Source of the DNA: an uncultured Photobacterium sp. | Lineage (GTDB): Bacteria; Pseudomonadota; Gammaproteobacteria; Enterobacterales; Vibrionaceae | Length of the DNA stretch: 64,000 bases | Direction: 5' to 3' | NCBI RefSeq assembly: GCF_947502415.1 | Contig: NZ_CANMZV010000006.1 | Coordinates: 186,001-250,000, forward strand | Shown: piece by piece, positions 36,762 through 45,293 of the stretch | Layout of the letters: each line of letters starts with the position of its first letter | How positions within the stretch are numbered: position 1 is the first letter of the stretch | Position numbers and translations under genes: made by a program | Notes under the pieces: model-generated | Database searches by the model: none | What the model was told of the DNA's origin: nothing | What the model saw: only the letters and a program-made list of their open reading frames with translations

Positions 36762-37559
36762 ATGTACAAAATTGTTGCTTCAGATCTGGATGGTACCCTA
36801 CTGACCCCTGACCATAAAATCGCCCCTTTTACCAAGCAAGTGCTGAACCAACTGCACCAGGTAGGCAAGGACTTTATCTTTGCCACGGGACGCCACCACA
36901 TTGACGTTGCCGGCATGCGCGAACACTTGGGGATCCCAGCCTACATGATCACATCTAACGGAGCCCGGGTTCACAACAGCAAGGGCGAAGTCATTTTCCA
37001 GCAAGATGTTCAGCCAGAAGTGATTAGCAGTATCATTGAAATGACCAAGCACGATCCCGAGCTGAAAATCCACATCTACCGCAACGACGACTGGTTGCTC
37101 AATGCCGAAGACCCAACCTTGCAAGATTTCCATGATGAGTTCAGCTACCAGCTGTTCGATGTTAACAACCCGCCGCTGGAAGGTGTCGCTAAGGTTTTCT
37201 TCACCCGTGATGACCGCGACCACGATAAACTGGTTGAGTGGGAAGACCGCCTCAATGCCCACTTCGGCCAACAGGCCAATATTGCCTTCTCAACCCCATG
37301 GTGCCTGGAAGTAATGGATGCCAATGTTTCCAAAGGCCATGCGCTGGAAGCCGTTGCCAAAGAGAAAGGCTACGGACTGCAGGACTGCATTGCCTTCGGG
37401 GACGGTATGAATGATGTCGAGATGCTGAGCATGGCCGGCAAGGGGCTGATCATGGAAACGGCCCATGACAAAGTAAAACAGGCCCTACCGGAAAACAACG
37501 TGATCGGTGCCTGCAACGACGAAGCCGTTGCCCACTACCTGGCCAACAACCTGCTGTAA
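36762..37559 (+). CDS. yigL: HAD-family sugar/pyridoxal phosphatase YigL (Cof type)
   Basis: 265 residues. HAD motif I is ASDLDGTLLTPDH, motif II FATGRHH, the Lys of motif III is in NVSKGHALE and motif IV is AFGDGMNDVEML. The cap (about 80-190) is the Cof type. E. coli YigL dephosphorylates pyridoxal phosphate and sugar phosphates and is a target of the sRNA SgrS; an SgrS link here cannot be seen. It follows pldB as in E. coli. Confidence 0.93.
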   Translation: MYKIVASDLDGTLLTPDHKIAPFTKQVLNQLHQVGKDFIFATGRHHIDVAGMREHLGIPAYMITSNGARVHNSKGEVIFQQDVQPEVISSIIEMTKHDPELKIHIYRNDDWLLNAEDPTLQDFHDEFSYQLFDVNNPPLEGVAKVFFTRDDRDHDKLVEWEDRLNAHFGQQANIAFSTPWCLEVMDANVSKGHALEAVAKEKGYGLQDCIAFGDGMNDVEMLSMAGKGLIMETAHDKVKQALPENNVIGACNDEAVAHYLANNLL

Positions 37560-37675
37560 TCCAAAAATTACTTTGATGCAGAGCCACTGTATCTTCGCCA
37601 ATTCGGGTTACTCTCTAACGGCTGAGAACACTCTGCTTGGATCAGTTTATTGGTTCACTGGATATAAAACAAAAC

Positions 37676-37699
37676 GAGCACAGGAAACCACCTGTGCTC
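37676..37699 (-). terminator. Terminator of the EVE-domain gene
   Basis: GAGCACAGG (37676-37684), loop AAACCA, CCTGTGCTC (37691-37699), followed on the minus strand by GTTTTGTTTT. It also lies past yigL on the plus strand. Confidence 0.85.
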
Positions 37700-37731
37700 A
37701 CCTATCCTTTTCCTATAAAATCGGAAAACGG

Positions 37732-38190
37732 CTAAAACTGTCCTGTCATCTGCAAGATCTCATTCCACTGGGTTTCAGTTACCGGCATGATGCTGAGGCG
37801 GTTACCACGCTTAGCCAAAGGCATCTCCGCCAACGCAGGGTTGGCCTTGATACGTTTGAGCGACACCAACCTCAGATGTCGCTGATATTCAATATCAACC
37901 ATCACCCAGCGTGGATTGTCCGGGTCAGATTTTGGATCAAAAGACAGCCCATCAGGTTCAAACTGGAAATGGTCCGGGTAAGCCTCCCGAACGACAGTCG
38001 CAATCCCCACCACCCCGACATCCTTACAGGATGAGTGATAGATAAAAACCTGATCGCCAACCTTGACCTCATCCCGCATCATATTACGCGCCTGATAGTT
38101 ACGAACGCCTTCCCAGCAGGAAACTTTTTGCTGTTTCAGGGTGTCTATCGAAAAAGTATCCGGCTCTGTTTTAAATAACCAATAGGCCAT
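37732..38190 (-). CDS. EVE domain-containing protein
   Basis: 152 residues, a full single EVE domain. It starts MAYWLFKTEPDTFSIDTL and has WEGVRNYQARNMMRDEVKVGDQVFIYHSSC, VVGIATV and WVMVDIEYQRHLRLVSLK. EVE domains bind modified bases in nucleic acids (PUA-like fold) and some guard against modified foreign DNA. A much longer in-frame start exists but the added 109 residues are unlike the family and read into the divergent lipoprotein gene. No restriction genes lie nearby. Confidence 0.9.
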   Translation of the reverse strand: MAYWLFKTEPDTFSIDTLKQQKVSCWEGVRNYQARNMMRDEVKVGDQVFIYHSSCKDVGVVGIATVVREAYPDHFQFEPDGLSFDPKSDPDNPRWVMVDIEYQRHLRLVSLKRIKANPALAEMPLAKRGNRLSIMPVTETQWNEILQMTGQF

Positions 38191-38251
38191 AATTATTCTC
38201 GTTATAGTAATGACTTTACTGCATCTCAGCCTAACATACCGAGGGAATCGA

Positions 38252-39280
38252 ATGACACACCTGCGACAGGCAACACCAGCCGCCATTCTATTGGCCTTGC
38301 TGGCCGGTTGCACCACTACATCGACGTCCGAACCAGTCAACATCACTCCGGCCGGCAACCAGCAAGCCACTGCCGATGGCAGTAAGGTCCAGGCCTTTAT
38401 GCTACGGGGAACCGTTGTACTTGGCCACGAATCCAACAGCATCCAGCCCTGTGGCAGCTCCAAGCAGTATTGGCTCAGCACCCCGCTGGCCGATAGGCAA
38501 GCACTGGCAGCAATCACTCACCCGGGCTATGCCCCTATGTATGGCGAGTTTATCGGCTACCTTGAGCCGGCTCCGGCCAAGGGGTTTGCTGCTGACTATG
38601 ACGGTCGATTTCAGGTCAAGCAAATCAACCTGATTTCAGCAGAAATGAGCCAAGGTTGCGCCCAGCTTCCACACACTACCCGCGCCTTCGGCCATGAGCC
38701 GGGCTGGGTTGTCGAGATCGACGGCGACCAGGCCAACCTGCTTCGCCCTGACAACCAGCGCCAGCAACAAGCGATTACCGACAAACATATCCTCACCGGC
38801 CAGCAACGCTACCAAGGCGAGGTATTCCAGCTCGACCTGACCAAAGGCCGTTGCAACGACACCATGAGCAACTCACTGTTCGGCTGGCAGGCGAACCTCC
38901 GTTGGGAAGGAAACAATTACCGCGGCTGCGCTACGTTAGGGGCAACAGATATTACCCTTCATTGGATCGGCCGCTACCAAGGGACTTCATACAGTGGCGG
39001 CAACCCGACCCTGACGACCACCGTTACCCTTAAACCAGACCACACTGCAACTACCCGTTATGACTATCCGTCCGGGGATCCGAGCACCCACGAAACCGGC
39101 TTCTGGCAGCAGGTAAGCGATAACTCAGTCCAGGTCGTAATGACCAAGCATCAGGGAAGGCGGCTGATCAGCGAGCGGCGGTTTGTCCTCGACGGTGATC
39201 GCATCACTACCCGCGAAGAAACCGTTAACGGGCAGACCTACAGCCTCGGTGATAACGGCCTGGTCCTGAAAAAACAGTGA
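38252..39280 (+). CDS. Putative outer-membrane lipoprotein (COG3650-like)
   Basis: 342 residues with a lipoprotein signal ending LLALLAGC (Cys20 would be lipidated). Residues 60-150 hold a cysteine-containing domain (RGTVVLGHESNSIQPCGSSKQYW), 155-255 contain GHEPGWVVEID and CATLGATDITLHW, typical of COG3650-type repeats, and 265-342 look like an NlpE/META-type beta domain (TTTVTLKPDHTATTRYDYPSGDPS). ATG at 38252 has GAGGG upstream. Function unknown; NlpE-like members sense envelope stress, but that is only a resemblance. Confidence 0.72.
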   Translation: MTHLRQATPAAILLALLAGCTTTSTSEPVNITPAGNQQATADGSKVQAFMLRGTVVLGHESNSIQPCGSSKQYWLSTPLADRQALAAITHPGYAPMYGEFIGYLEPAPAKGFAADYDGRFQVKQINLISAEMSQGCAQLPHTTRAFGHEPGWVVEIDGDQANLLRPDNQRQQQAITDKHILTGQQRYQGEVFQLDLTKGRCNDTMSNSLFGWQANLRWEGNNYRGCATLGATDITLHWIGRYQGTSYSGGNPTLTTTVTLKPDHTATTRYDYPSGDPSTHETGFWQQVSDNSVQVVMTKHQGRRLISERRFVLDGDRITTREETVNGQTYSLGDNGLVLKKQ

Positions 39281-39303
39281 TGATGGCAGCCTCAATTGCC
39301 CTT

Positions 39304-39335
39304 GCTGCCGGGGATGTGTCACACTCCCCGGCAGC
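39304..39335 (+). terminator. Terminator of the lipoprotein gene
   Basis: GCTGCCGGGGA (39304-39314) and TCCCCGGCAGC (39325-39335), loop TGTGTCACAC, then a short TTTGATT tract. Confidence 0.8.
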
Positions 39336-39359
39336 TTTGATTAACCATGAGAATCGACT

Positions 39360-39935
39360 ATGTCCTGTCCCCGCTGCGGCTTCCGGCACAACTGTATCTG
39401 CGCAGCCGAACCGCAACTCAGCTGCGATGCCCGCTTTATACTGCTGACTCACCCTAAAGAACTCAACAAGGACACCAACACCGGCGAACTGATGCTGCGC
39501 ACCCTGCCCGACTGCCAACGCTATATCTGGGACAGGGTTAATCCACCTGTCGAGTTGCTGGAGCAAATTAACAGCTCCCGTTACCGCCCCTGGTTACTGT
39601 TTCCAAGCGACGAACAGCACCCTGCCGTGCCATACCAGGCGAAAGAAGGCCAAACCGATCTCTTCATCCTGCTAGATGCCACCTGGCAAGAAGCCCGGAA
39701 AATGGTCCGCAAGAGTCCATGGCTGGCGCAGCTGCCACGCCTAAGCCTGACACCAAGATCAGAGTCAAGCTATCAGCTACGGCGAAACCAGCAGACCGGA
39801 AACCTTTGTACCTGCGAAGCCGGAATTGCGCTGCTGGAACTATTGGGTGAAGGCGAACAAGCCACACAACTTCAGCAATATTTTCAGTCATTTCTCGATA
39901 CTTTTCATGCCGACAAAAGCGGGCATGCCAAATAG
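39360..39935 (+). CDS. tapT: tRNA-uridine aminocarboxypropyltransferase (DTW domain)
   Basis: 191 residues. A zinc-type N-terminus (CPRCGFRHNCICAAE) leads to the DTW domain, with the signature in LLDATWQEARKMVRKSPWL and LLTHPKELNKDTNTGELML, plus the ending LCTCEAGIALLELLGEGEQA. E. coli TapT (YfiP) places an acp3 group on U47 of tRNA using SAM. Assigned by domain; the exact tRNA position is by analogy. The next gene has its own promoter and operator. Confidence 0.85.
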   Translation: MSCPRCGFRHNCICAAEPQLSCDARFILLTHPKELNKDTNTGELMLRTLPDCQRYIWDRVNPPVELLEQINSSRYRPWLLFPSDEQHPAVPYQAKEGQTDLFILLDATWQEARKMVRKSPWLAQLPRLSLTPRSESSYQLRRNQQTGNLCTCEAGIALLELLGEGEQATQLQQYFQSFLDTFHADKSGHAK

Positions 39936-39996
39936 CCACGATGAAATTATGTGTATAATTTTACCGCCACTTTCTTCGAAGGATGATTTTAACCGC

Positions 39997-40027
39997 TATA
40001 CTTAAAACCGACTGACTAGTCGGTTTT
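39997..40027. promoter_or_regulatory. Candidate TetR-family operator and -10 element before the aldehyde dehydrogenase gene
   Basis: AAAACCGACT (40004-40013) and AGTCGGTTTT (40018-40027) form a palindrome around GACT. TATACT at 39997-40002 looks like a -10 box, so a bound repressor would cover the start site. With its T run the same palindrome could also terminate tapT. Confidence 0.6.
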
Positions 40028-40065
40028 TTGTTAATCAGGCACACAGGCAGCGAAGGAGCAAGGCA

Positions 40066-41502
40066 ATGACAGCGGTAGAAAACGTATCCCCCGAACGCTT
40101 GGACAGCGCCGTAATGGATAAGACCCTACAGGAACAACGGGCCCGTTTCATGGCTGCTCCCATGCCGACACTGCAACAGCGACGCGACAAACTCAAAGCG
40201 CTTAAACAATCTCTTCTGAAATTCAAGCAGCCACTGTGCGATGCACTTAACCGGGACTATGGCAGACGCAGCCAGCACGATAGCCTGATGGCCGATATCC
40301 TGCCGTGCGTTATGAACATCAACTACACCCTCAAGCACCTAAAAAAATGGATGAAGCCGTCCCGTCGCCACGCCGGAATCCTGCTGGCTCCAGCCAAGGT
40401 TGAAGTGATCTACCAGCCCCTAGGCGTAGTCGGTATCGTGGTGCCTTGGAACTTCCCGGTTATGCTCAGCATCGGTCCGCTGATCTCAGCCGTTGCCGCC
40501 GGTAACCGGGCAATGATCAAACTGAGCGAGTTTACCCCGCAAACCAACTCAGTGCTTCGCCAGCTACTAAACGAAACTTTCAGCCACGACGAAGTAGCCG
40601 TGTTTGAAGGCGAGGCCGATACTGCTGCGGCCTTTACTGCCCTGCAGTTTGATCACCTGCTCTTTACTGGCTCCACCGCCGTCGGCCGCCATGTTATGCA
40701 TGCAGCCGCTGACAACCTGACCCCTGTCACCCTGGAGTTGGGCGGCAAGACACCGACTCTGATCGCGCCGGATATGCCATTAGATACCGCCGTAGAACGG
40801 ATGATTTACGGTAAAAGTATGAATGCCGGCCAGATCTGCGTCGCCCCCGACTACGTACTGGTTCCCGAGAAAAAAGTGGATGACTTTGTTGCTGAATATC
40901 AAAAACAATTCAGTGCCATGTACCCGGAAGGCGTTGTCAGTCAGGACTTCGCCTCCGTAGTCAACGAGCGCCAGTACCAGCGTTTGCTCGACTGGCTCAA
41001 CGAGGCCAAGGACAAAGGTGCCAAGGTGATCCCATGCCACGACCGGGCCCGTATTGACCAGCAGCACCGGATGATCACCCACCTGGTCCTCAATACCAGT
41101 GATGACATGACTTTAATGCAGGAAGAAATTTTCGGTCCGCTGCTGCCAGTGATCCCCTATAAGCAGCTCGACCAGGCTCTCGAATATATCCGCCAGCGAC
41201 CGCGCCCACTGGCTCTCTACCTGATGAGCTTCGATCCGACCTTGCAGCAGCAGGTCAAGGCGACCACTCATTCCGGCGGAATGTGCATCAACGAATCCCT
41301 GTTTCACGTTGCAGCCGATGACGCCCCCTTTGGCGGAATCGGTCATTCCGGCATGGGGCATTACCACGGCAAGGAAGGGTTCGAAACCTTCTCCAAAGCC
41401 AAAACCGTCCTTAGCCGCGGCAAGTTCACAACCGCTAAGCTCGTCACCCCGCCCTACGGCGGTTGGATCCAAAAACTGATGCTGGCTTTTTTCCTGCGCT
41501 AG
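40066..41502 (+). CDS. Aldehyde dehydrogenase, coniferyl aldehyde dehydrogenase type
   Basis: 478 residues of the class-3-like ALDH superfamily. NAD(P) loop FTGSTAVGRHVM, catalytic Glu in LELGGKTPTLI, catalytic Cys in NAGQICVAPDYV, and EEIFGPLLPVIPY near residue 350; a hydrophobic tail (GGWIQKLMLAFFLR) could bind membrane. It oxidises medium or long-chain or aromatic aldehydes to acids; coniferyl aldehyde is the label for this subgroup, not proof of substrate. AAGGAG precedes the ATG. The tetR gene 67 bases downstream probably represses it. Confidence 0.9.
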   Translation: MTAVENVSPERLDSAVMDKTLQEQRARFMAAPMPTLQQRRDKLKALKQSLLKFKQPLCDALNRDYGRRSQHDSLMADILPCVMNINYTLKHLKKWMKPSRRHAGILLAPAKVEVIYQPLGVVGIVVPWNFPVMLSIGPLISAVAAGNRAMIKLSEFTPQTNSVLRQLLNETFSHDEVAVFEGEADTAAAFTALQFDHLLFTGSTAVGRHVMHAAADNLTPVTLELGGKTPTLIAPDMPLDTAVERMIYGKSMNAGQICVAPDYVLVPEKKVDDFVAEYQKQFSAMYPEGVVSQDFASVVNERQYQRLLDWLNEAKDKGAKVIPCHDRARIDQQHRMITHLVLNTSDDMTLMQEEIFGPLLPVIPYKQLDQALEYIRQRPRPLALYLMSFDPTLQQQVKATTHSGGMCINESLFHVAADDAPFGGIGHSGMGHYHGKEGFETFSKAKTVLSRGKFTTAKLVTPPYGGWIQKLMLAFFLR

Positions 41503-41519
41503 CCACTGCGCGCACTCCC

Positions 41520-41547
41520 GGCCCCGGATGATTTCAAAACCGGGGCC
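41520..41547 (+). other. Hairpin between the aldehyde dehydrogenase and tetR genes
   Basis: GGCCCCGG (41520-41527) and CCGGGGCC (41540-41547), 12-base loop, no U tract. It lies in the leader of the TetR gene and may tune its expression relative to the dehydrogenase. Confidence 0.5.
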
Positions 41548-41569
41548 CAACTGACCGACAACGGGTACT

Positions 41570-42145
41570 ATGGGCTATAGCAAAAAACAGCAAATTCTCG
41601 ACAGCGCACTTCGGCTTTTTGTCCATCAGGGAATTCAGGCTACCTCGACGGCCAGCATTGCCAAGGAGGCCAATGTCGCAACCGGCACCCTGTTCCACCA
41701 CTTTCCCAGCAAGCAAAGTTTGGTTCTTTGTCTCTATAGCAGCATCAAATCAGAATTGGGCGAAGCCATGCAGCAATGTCCTCATCAGCAAGCTCCCCGC
41801 CAGCAAGTACGCCATTACTGGCAACAAGCCCTGCAATGGGCACAAGCTAATCCGGAAAAACTTCGCTTCCTGCTGCATATCGCCCACGACCCACAGTTTT
41901 ATACCAGCCAGCATCAGGAGCTGATGGTGGCCACCATGAATTTCCTGGTTGAACAAATCAAACAAGCCCAGCACCAACAGCTGCTCGCCCCGCTACCGCT
42001 GGATCTTGTCCTCAACTTCTGCCACAACCATTACCTGGCCTGCGCGAATTTATTTATCGAACAACCTGATCTGGCCCACCAGCGCAGCTATCAGGACGGT
42101 GCATTCCAAATTCTGTGGCAGGGGCTTTCCCCAGTTAAAAGCTGA
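41570..42145 (+). CDS. TetR/AcrR family transcriptional repressor
   Basis: 191 residues. The N-terminal helix-turn-helix is ILDSALRLFVHQGIQATSTASIAKEANVATGTLFHHFPSKQSLVLCLY, standard for TetR. The ligand-binding domain (60-191) is all helical and rich in Gln. The palindrome before the aldehyde dehydrogenase gene is its probable operator. The inducer is presumably an aldehyde or related toxic compound (inference from the neighbour). Confidence 0.92.
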   Translation: MGYSKKQQILDSALRLFVHQGIQATSTASIAKEANVATGTLFHHFPSKQSLVLCLYSSIKSELGEAMQQCPHQQAPRQQVRHYWQQALQWAQANPEKLRFLLHIAHDPQFYTSQHQELMVATMNFLVEQIKQAQHQQLLAPLPLDLVLNFCHNHYLACANLFIEQPDLAHQRSYQDGAFQILWQGLSPVKS

Positions 42146-42187
42146 GGCATCAGTCCCTGGCATTCACAATTTCAGCAGAGACAAAAA

Positions 42188-42204
42188 CGGCGCCCGAGGC
42201 GCCG
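42188..42204 (-). terminator. Terminator of the yhiN-like gene
   Basis: CGGCGCC (42188-42194), loop CGA, GGCGCCG (42198-42204); TTTTTG follows on the minus strand. It also lies 42 bases past tetR. Confidence 0.82.
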
Positions 42205-42262
42205 CTTGTTACTTCTTAGCTTCTTTTATCTGTGTAGAATCTATTATTATTCCTACACATTA

Positions 42263-43450
42263 TCAGGCATGCTGCCCGGCAACAAAGCCAGAGCTCCATG
42301 CCCACTGGAAGTTATAGCCTCCCAGCCAGCCACTGACATCCATCACTTCACCGGCAAAATACAGGCCTGGAACCTTTTTCGCTTCCATCGTCTTAGAAGA
42401 AAGCTCATCGGTATCTACCCCGCCCAAAGTTACCTCGGCAGTACGGTAACCTTCGGTGCCGTTTGGCGCGATCTGCCACTGATGGAAATAGTCTGCCATT
42501 GCCGTAATGTCTTTCGGATTGAACTGCTTAAGCGGCTTATCCTGAATATCACCACGGGCAATCAACACTTCAATCAGGCGTTTTGGCAGCAGGCGAGACA
42601 GGGAGTTTTTCAAGCTCTGATTCGGGTGTTTCTCACGCATAGTGGTCAGTGTCTCAGCCAGTTCCAGTTCCGGCAACAGGTCAATCTTTACCTTCTGCCC
42701 CGGCGTCCAATAAGAAGAGATCTGCAAAACCACTGGGCCTGACAACCCGCGGTGGGTAAATAGCAAGTTTTCCTTAAATGTCGTACCGTCTTCTGCCTCG
42801 ACAACCGCCGGGATCGCAATCCCTGACAGCTCAGCAAAAGCCACTTTCTCTTCCTTGTGCAGGGTAAACGGCACTAGGCCGGCAGTGGTCGGCACCATCT
42901 TCAGGCCAAACTGCTCGGCAACCTGGTAACCAAACGGGGTTGCGCCCAGCTTAGGCATCGACAGGCCACCAGTCGCCACTACCAGTGATTCACACTCTAC
43001 GGTGTCGGTATTCAGCTTGAGGCTAAAACCGGCCTCAGTCTTACTGATATCATGAACATCACAACGGTAACGCTGCTCAACCGTCGGCAGGTCACACTCC
43101 GCCAGCAGCATACTGACAATCTCTTTGGCGGAATCTTCACAGAATAACTGACCATGATCGCGCTCCTCATAAGCGATGCCGTGCTTGGCAATCATGGCAA
43201 TAAAATCCCACTGAGTGTATTGCGACAATGCCGATTTGACGAAATGCGGGTTACGGCAAACATAGTTGTTGGCAGCCACGTCATAGTTGGTGAAGTTACA
43301 GCGACCGCCTCCCGAGATCAGGATTTTTCGCCCCGGCTTCTTACCATGGTCAACCACCAGCACCGAGCGGCCTCGTTTGCCGGCTTCAGCCGCACACATT
43401 AGCCCTGCCGCACCGGCCCCTATAATCACCACATCAAACTTGTCTGCCAT
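42263..43450 (-). CDS. BaiN/RdsA (HI0933) family FAD-dependent oxidoreductase
   Basis: 395 residues. FAD-binding VVIIGAGAAGLMCAAEAGKRGRSV with GRKILISGGGRCNFTN is the family signature; VVATGGLSMPKLGATPFGYQ and the C-terminal GLYFAGEVMDVSGWLGGYNFQWA complete it. E. coli YhiN is the nearest familiar relative. RdsA has been linked to rRNA maturation and BaiN to bile acids; neither activity can be inferred here. Flanked by terminators on both sides, so monocistronic. Confidence 0.88.
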   Translation of the reverse strand: MADKFDVVIIGAGAAGLMCAAEAGKRGRSVLVVDHGKKPGRKILISGGGRCNFTNYDVAANNYVCRNPHFVKSALSQYTQWDFIAMIAKHGIAYEERDHGQLFCEDSAKEIVSMLLAECDLPTVEQRYRCDVHDISKTEAGFSLKLNTDTVECESLVVATGGLSMPKLGATPFGYQVAEQFGLKMVPTTAGLVPFTLHKEEKVAFAELSGIAIPAVVEAEDGTTFKENLLFTHRGLSGPVVLQISSYWTPGQKVKIDLLPELELAETLTTMREKHPNQSLKNSLSRLLPKRLIEVLIARGDIQDKPLKQFNPKDITAMADYFHQWQIAPNGTEGYRTAEVTLGGVDTDELSSKTMEAKKVPGLYFAGEVMDVSGWLGGYNFQWAWSSGFVAGQHA

Positions 43451-43505
43451 CTCAGTACCGTTCTTGCTAACCAGTTATTTCACAAAATCTTTTTTGCTAC
43501 GCAAT

Positions 43506-43541
43506 GAAAAAGGGATGCCAGAACCGATTGGTCTGCATCCC
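43506..43541 (-). terminator. Terminator of the MscS-family gene
   Basis: GGGATGC (43512-43518) and GCATCCC (43535-43541) with five T on the minus strand. Confidence 0.8.
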
Positions 43542-43594
43542 TCATAGCTCGGGCTATTCTACCTACCCGGGCAGCGAATACCAAACTGAATCCG

Positions 43595-44695
43595 TTACCG
43601 CACGGCAGAAGCCAGCATCTCTTCCCTGACAGGTTCGCCATCCGGTAAGTGGACCGTTGTGGTCGGGAAGGCAAAGCCCGCTTCATGGTTCCGGACAATC
43701 TCGACAATCTTCAGCATCACATCTTGCTGGATTTCTTTATAGGCAACCCAATGGGTGGTTTTGGTAAAGCTGTACACTAGTATATCGAGCGAAGACGGGC
43801 CGTAATTATCAAAACTCACAATAATCGTCTGGTTAGTATCGATATCAGGGTGCTGCTGAAGCATCTGCTTGATGTCACGCACCACATCCCCCACGACCGC
43901 CGCATCCTGATAGCGCAGACCTATCTTCTGTTTGATCCGACGGTTAAGCATCCGCGACGGGTTCTCGACCACAATCGAGCTAAATACTGAGTTGGGTACA
44001 TACAACGGGCGTTTGTCGAAAGTACGGATCACTGTCATCCGGAAACCAATACGCTCGACCGTCCCCTCAATATGGCGGTCCGGACTACGGATCCAATCAC
44101 CCAGCTTAAACGGGCGATCAAAGTAAATCATGATCGCACCGAAAAAGTTGGCCAGCAAATCTTTGGCTGCCATACCGACAATCAGGCCACCAACCCCACC
44201 AAACGTCAGCACCCCGGAAAGACTCAGCCCCAAATTCTGCATCATCACCAATCCGCCGATCACCAGCACAAACAAGCGCAGGATCTTGGAAATCGCGTTG
44301 ATGGTCGTGACATCCTTCGCGGTTTCGCTAATTGCATTTTCAGCATTGGTGATCAGCCGCAACAGCACCCAGATAAAGGTCCAGACCAACATAAGATGGC
44401 GCACGACTGAAAGAAAATCTGAAGGGTAATCGGAGGTATTGTCGATAATAACCCCGATAGAAAATGCCGCTGGCCATAACCAGATCAGCCAACTCACCGG
44501 ACGACGCACCGCACCAACCAACGCATCATCCCACACCAGGCGAGTTTTATCAGCAGCCACAGTCAGGTGGCGGGTAACCATCAACCACATTGCCCACAGA
44601 CAAGCGCTAAGCAATAACAGCAAGCCGACATTCGACATCCAATCGTGACTGACCCCTTGCTCCAGGGCATTCCACCATTGATACACTCTGTTCAT
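43595..44695 (-). CDS. MscS-family mechanosensitive ion channel
   Basis: 366 residues with five predicted N-terminal helices and a cytoplasmic beta/alpha domain. The pore helix and following segment are GGVGGLIVGMAAKDLLANFFGAIMIYFDRPFKLGDWI, the MscS hallmark, then GTVERIGFRMTVIRTFDKRPLYVPNSVFS. Larger than E. coli MscS (286) and closer in layout to YbdG/YnaI-type channels. It releases solutes on osmotic downshock, though conductance cannot be judged. Confidence 0.9.
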   Translation of the reverse strand: MNRVYQWWNALEQGVSHDWMSNVGLLLLLSACLWAMWLMVTRHLTVAADKTRLVWDDALVGAVRRPVSWLIWLWPAAFSIGVIIDNTSDYPSDFLSVVRHLMLVWTFIWVLLRLITNAENAISETAKDVTTINAISKILRLFVLVIGGLVMMQNLGLSLSGVLTFGGVGGLIVGMAAKDLLANFFGAIMIYFDRPFKLGDWIRSPDRHIEGTVERIGFRMTVIRTFDKRPLYVPNSVFSSIVVENPSRMLNRRIKQKIGLRYQDAAVVGDVVRDIKQMLQQHPDIDTNQTIIVSFDNYGPSSLDILVYSFTKTTHWVAYKEIQQDVMLKIVEIVRNHEAGFAFPTTTVHLPDGEPVREEMLASAVR

Positions 44696-44809
44696 AGAAA
44701 CCGTCTTTCATACTCCAATTCAAACGGCGATAAACTAATCGCAACCAGTTGAACTGGCAATAAAAAAACGCAACCTATGCAGCAAATGACACATTTGTAG
44801 CCAATTATA

Positions 44810-44888
44810 CCCAAGCAACCCCAAGATGCAGGATTCAGAATAAATCCTGCATGTTCAGCGCAAGGAGAATGAGAACGCTTGGGGAGTT
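44810..44888. repeat. Palindromic intergenic element next to uspB
   Basis: Inner hairpin ATGCAGGATT (44826-44835) with AATCCTGCAT (44843-44852). Outer arms CCCCAAG (44819-44825) with CTTGGGG (44878-44884), competing with CCCAAGC (44810-44816) and GCTTGGG (44877-44883). The element abuts the uspB stop codon. I recall similar sequences dispersed in vibrio genomes, but only one copy is in this window. Confidence 0.6.
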
Positions 44889-45226
44889 CAAATACCCAGG
44901 TAGGCCACGACAAAAATGGCAACGATAAAGACCATCAAGAAAGTACTTGCCAGAATAAACAGCTTGCGGACCTTAATACATTTTTCCATGAATACCGGAT
45001 CATGGTGATTCTGGTACTGCTGGCTACGGATATAATGAAACAGGCGAATTTGCTTGGACACATTCCCGTGGGAAGAGAAAAACCCCGGTCCGTCAACCTG
45101 TTGGTAAAGCAGTGGATCACATTCGCGCATCACCGCAAGTAAGGTACGCAAGGTACTTACATAGCGAGAAATATTAACGACTGCGACCAAAAAGAGAGCG
45201 AATAAGAGTGCATCACCACTAATCAT
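44888..45226 (-). CDS. uspB: Universal stress protein B
   Basis: 112 residues with an N-terminal helix (ALLFALFLVAVVNISRYV) and a C-terminal one (LFILASTFLMVFIVAIFVVAYLGI). CDPLLYQQVDGPGFFSSHGNVSKQIRLFHYI is very close to E. coli UspB. ATG at 45226 after GGGGG aligns with the E. coli start. UspB is an inner-membrane protein induced in stationary phase by RpoS and linked to ethanol resistance. It follows ftnA and shares an intergenic neighbourhood with uspA. Confidence 0.92.
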   Translation of the reverse strand: MISGDALLFALFLVAVVNISRYVSTLRTLLAVMRECDPLLYQQVDGPGFFSSHGNVSKQIRLFHYIRSQQYQNHHDPVFMEKCIKVRKLFILASTFLMVFIVAIFVVAYLGI

Positions 45227-45293
45227 AACAACCCCCGAAACTGAGATGCTGGCAGGGTCATTGAGGGGCGTGACAGGCACGCCCACGCCACTA

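Noticed and set aside
37732..38190. Defence island around the EVE-domain gene
   Set aside because: Neighbours are yigL and a lipoprotein gene; no restriction, methylase or other defence genes are present.
38191..38517. N-terminal extension of the EVE-domain protein
   Set aside because: The added residues are antisense to the lipoprotein gene and unlike the EVE family; the ATG at 38190 starts exactly where homologues begin.
44692..44922. 76-codon minus-strand frame after uspB
   Set aside because: Spans the palindromic element and the uspB end in another frame; no coding evidence.
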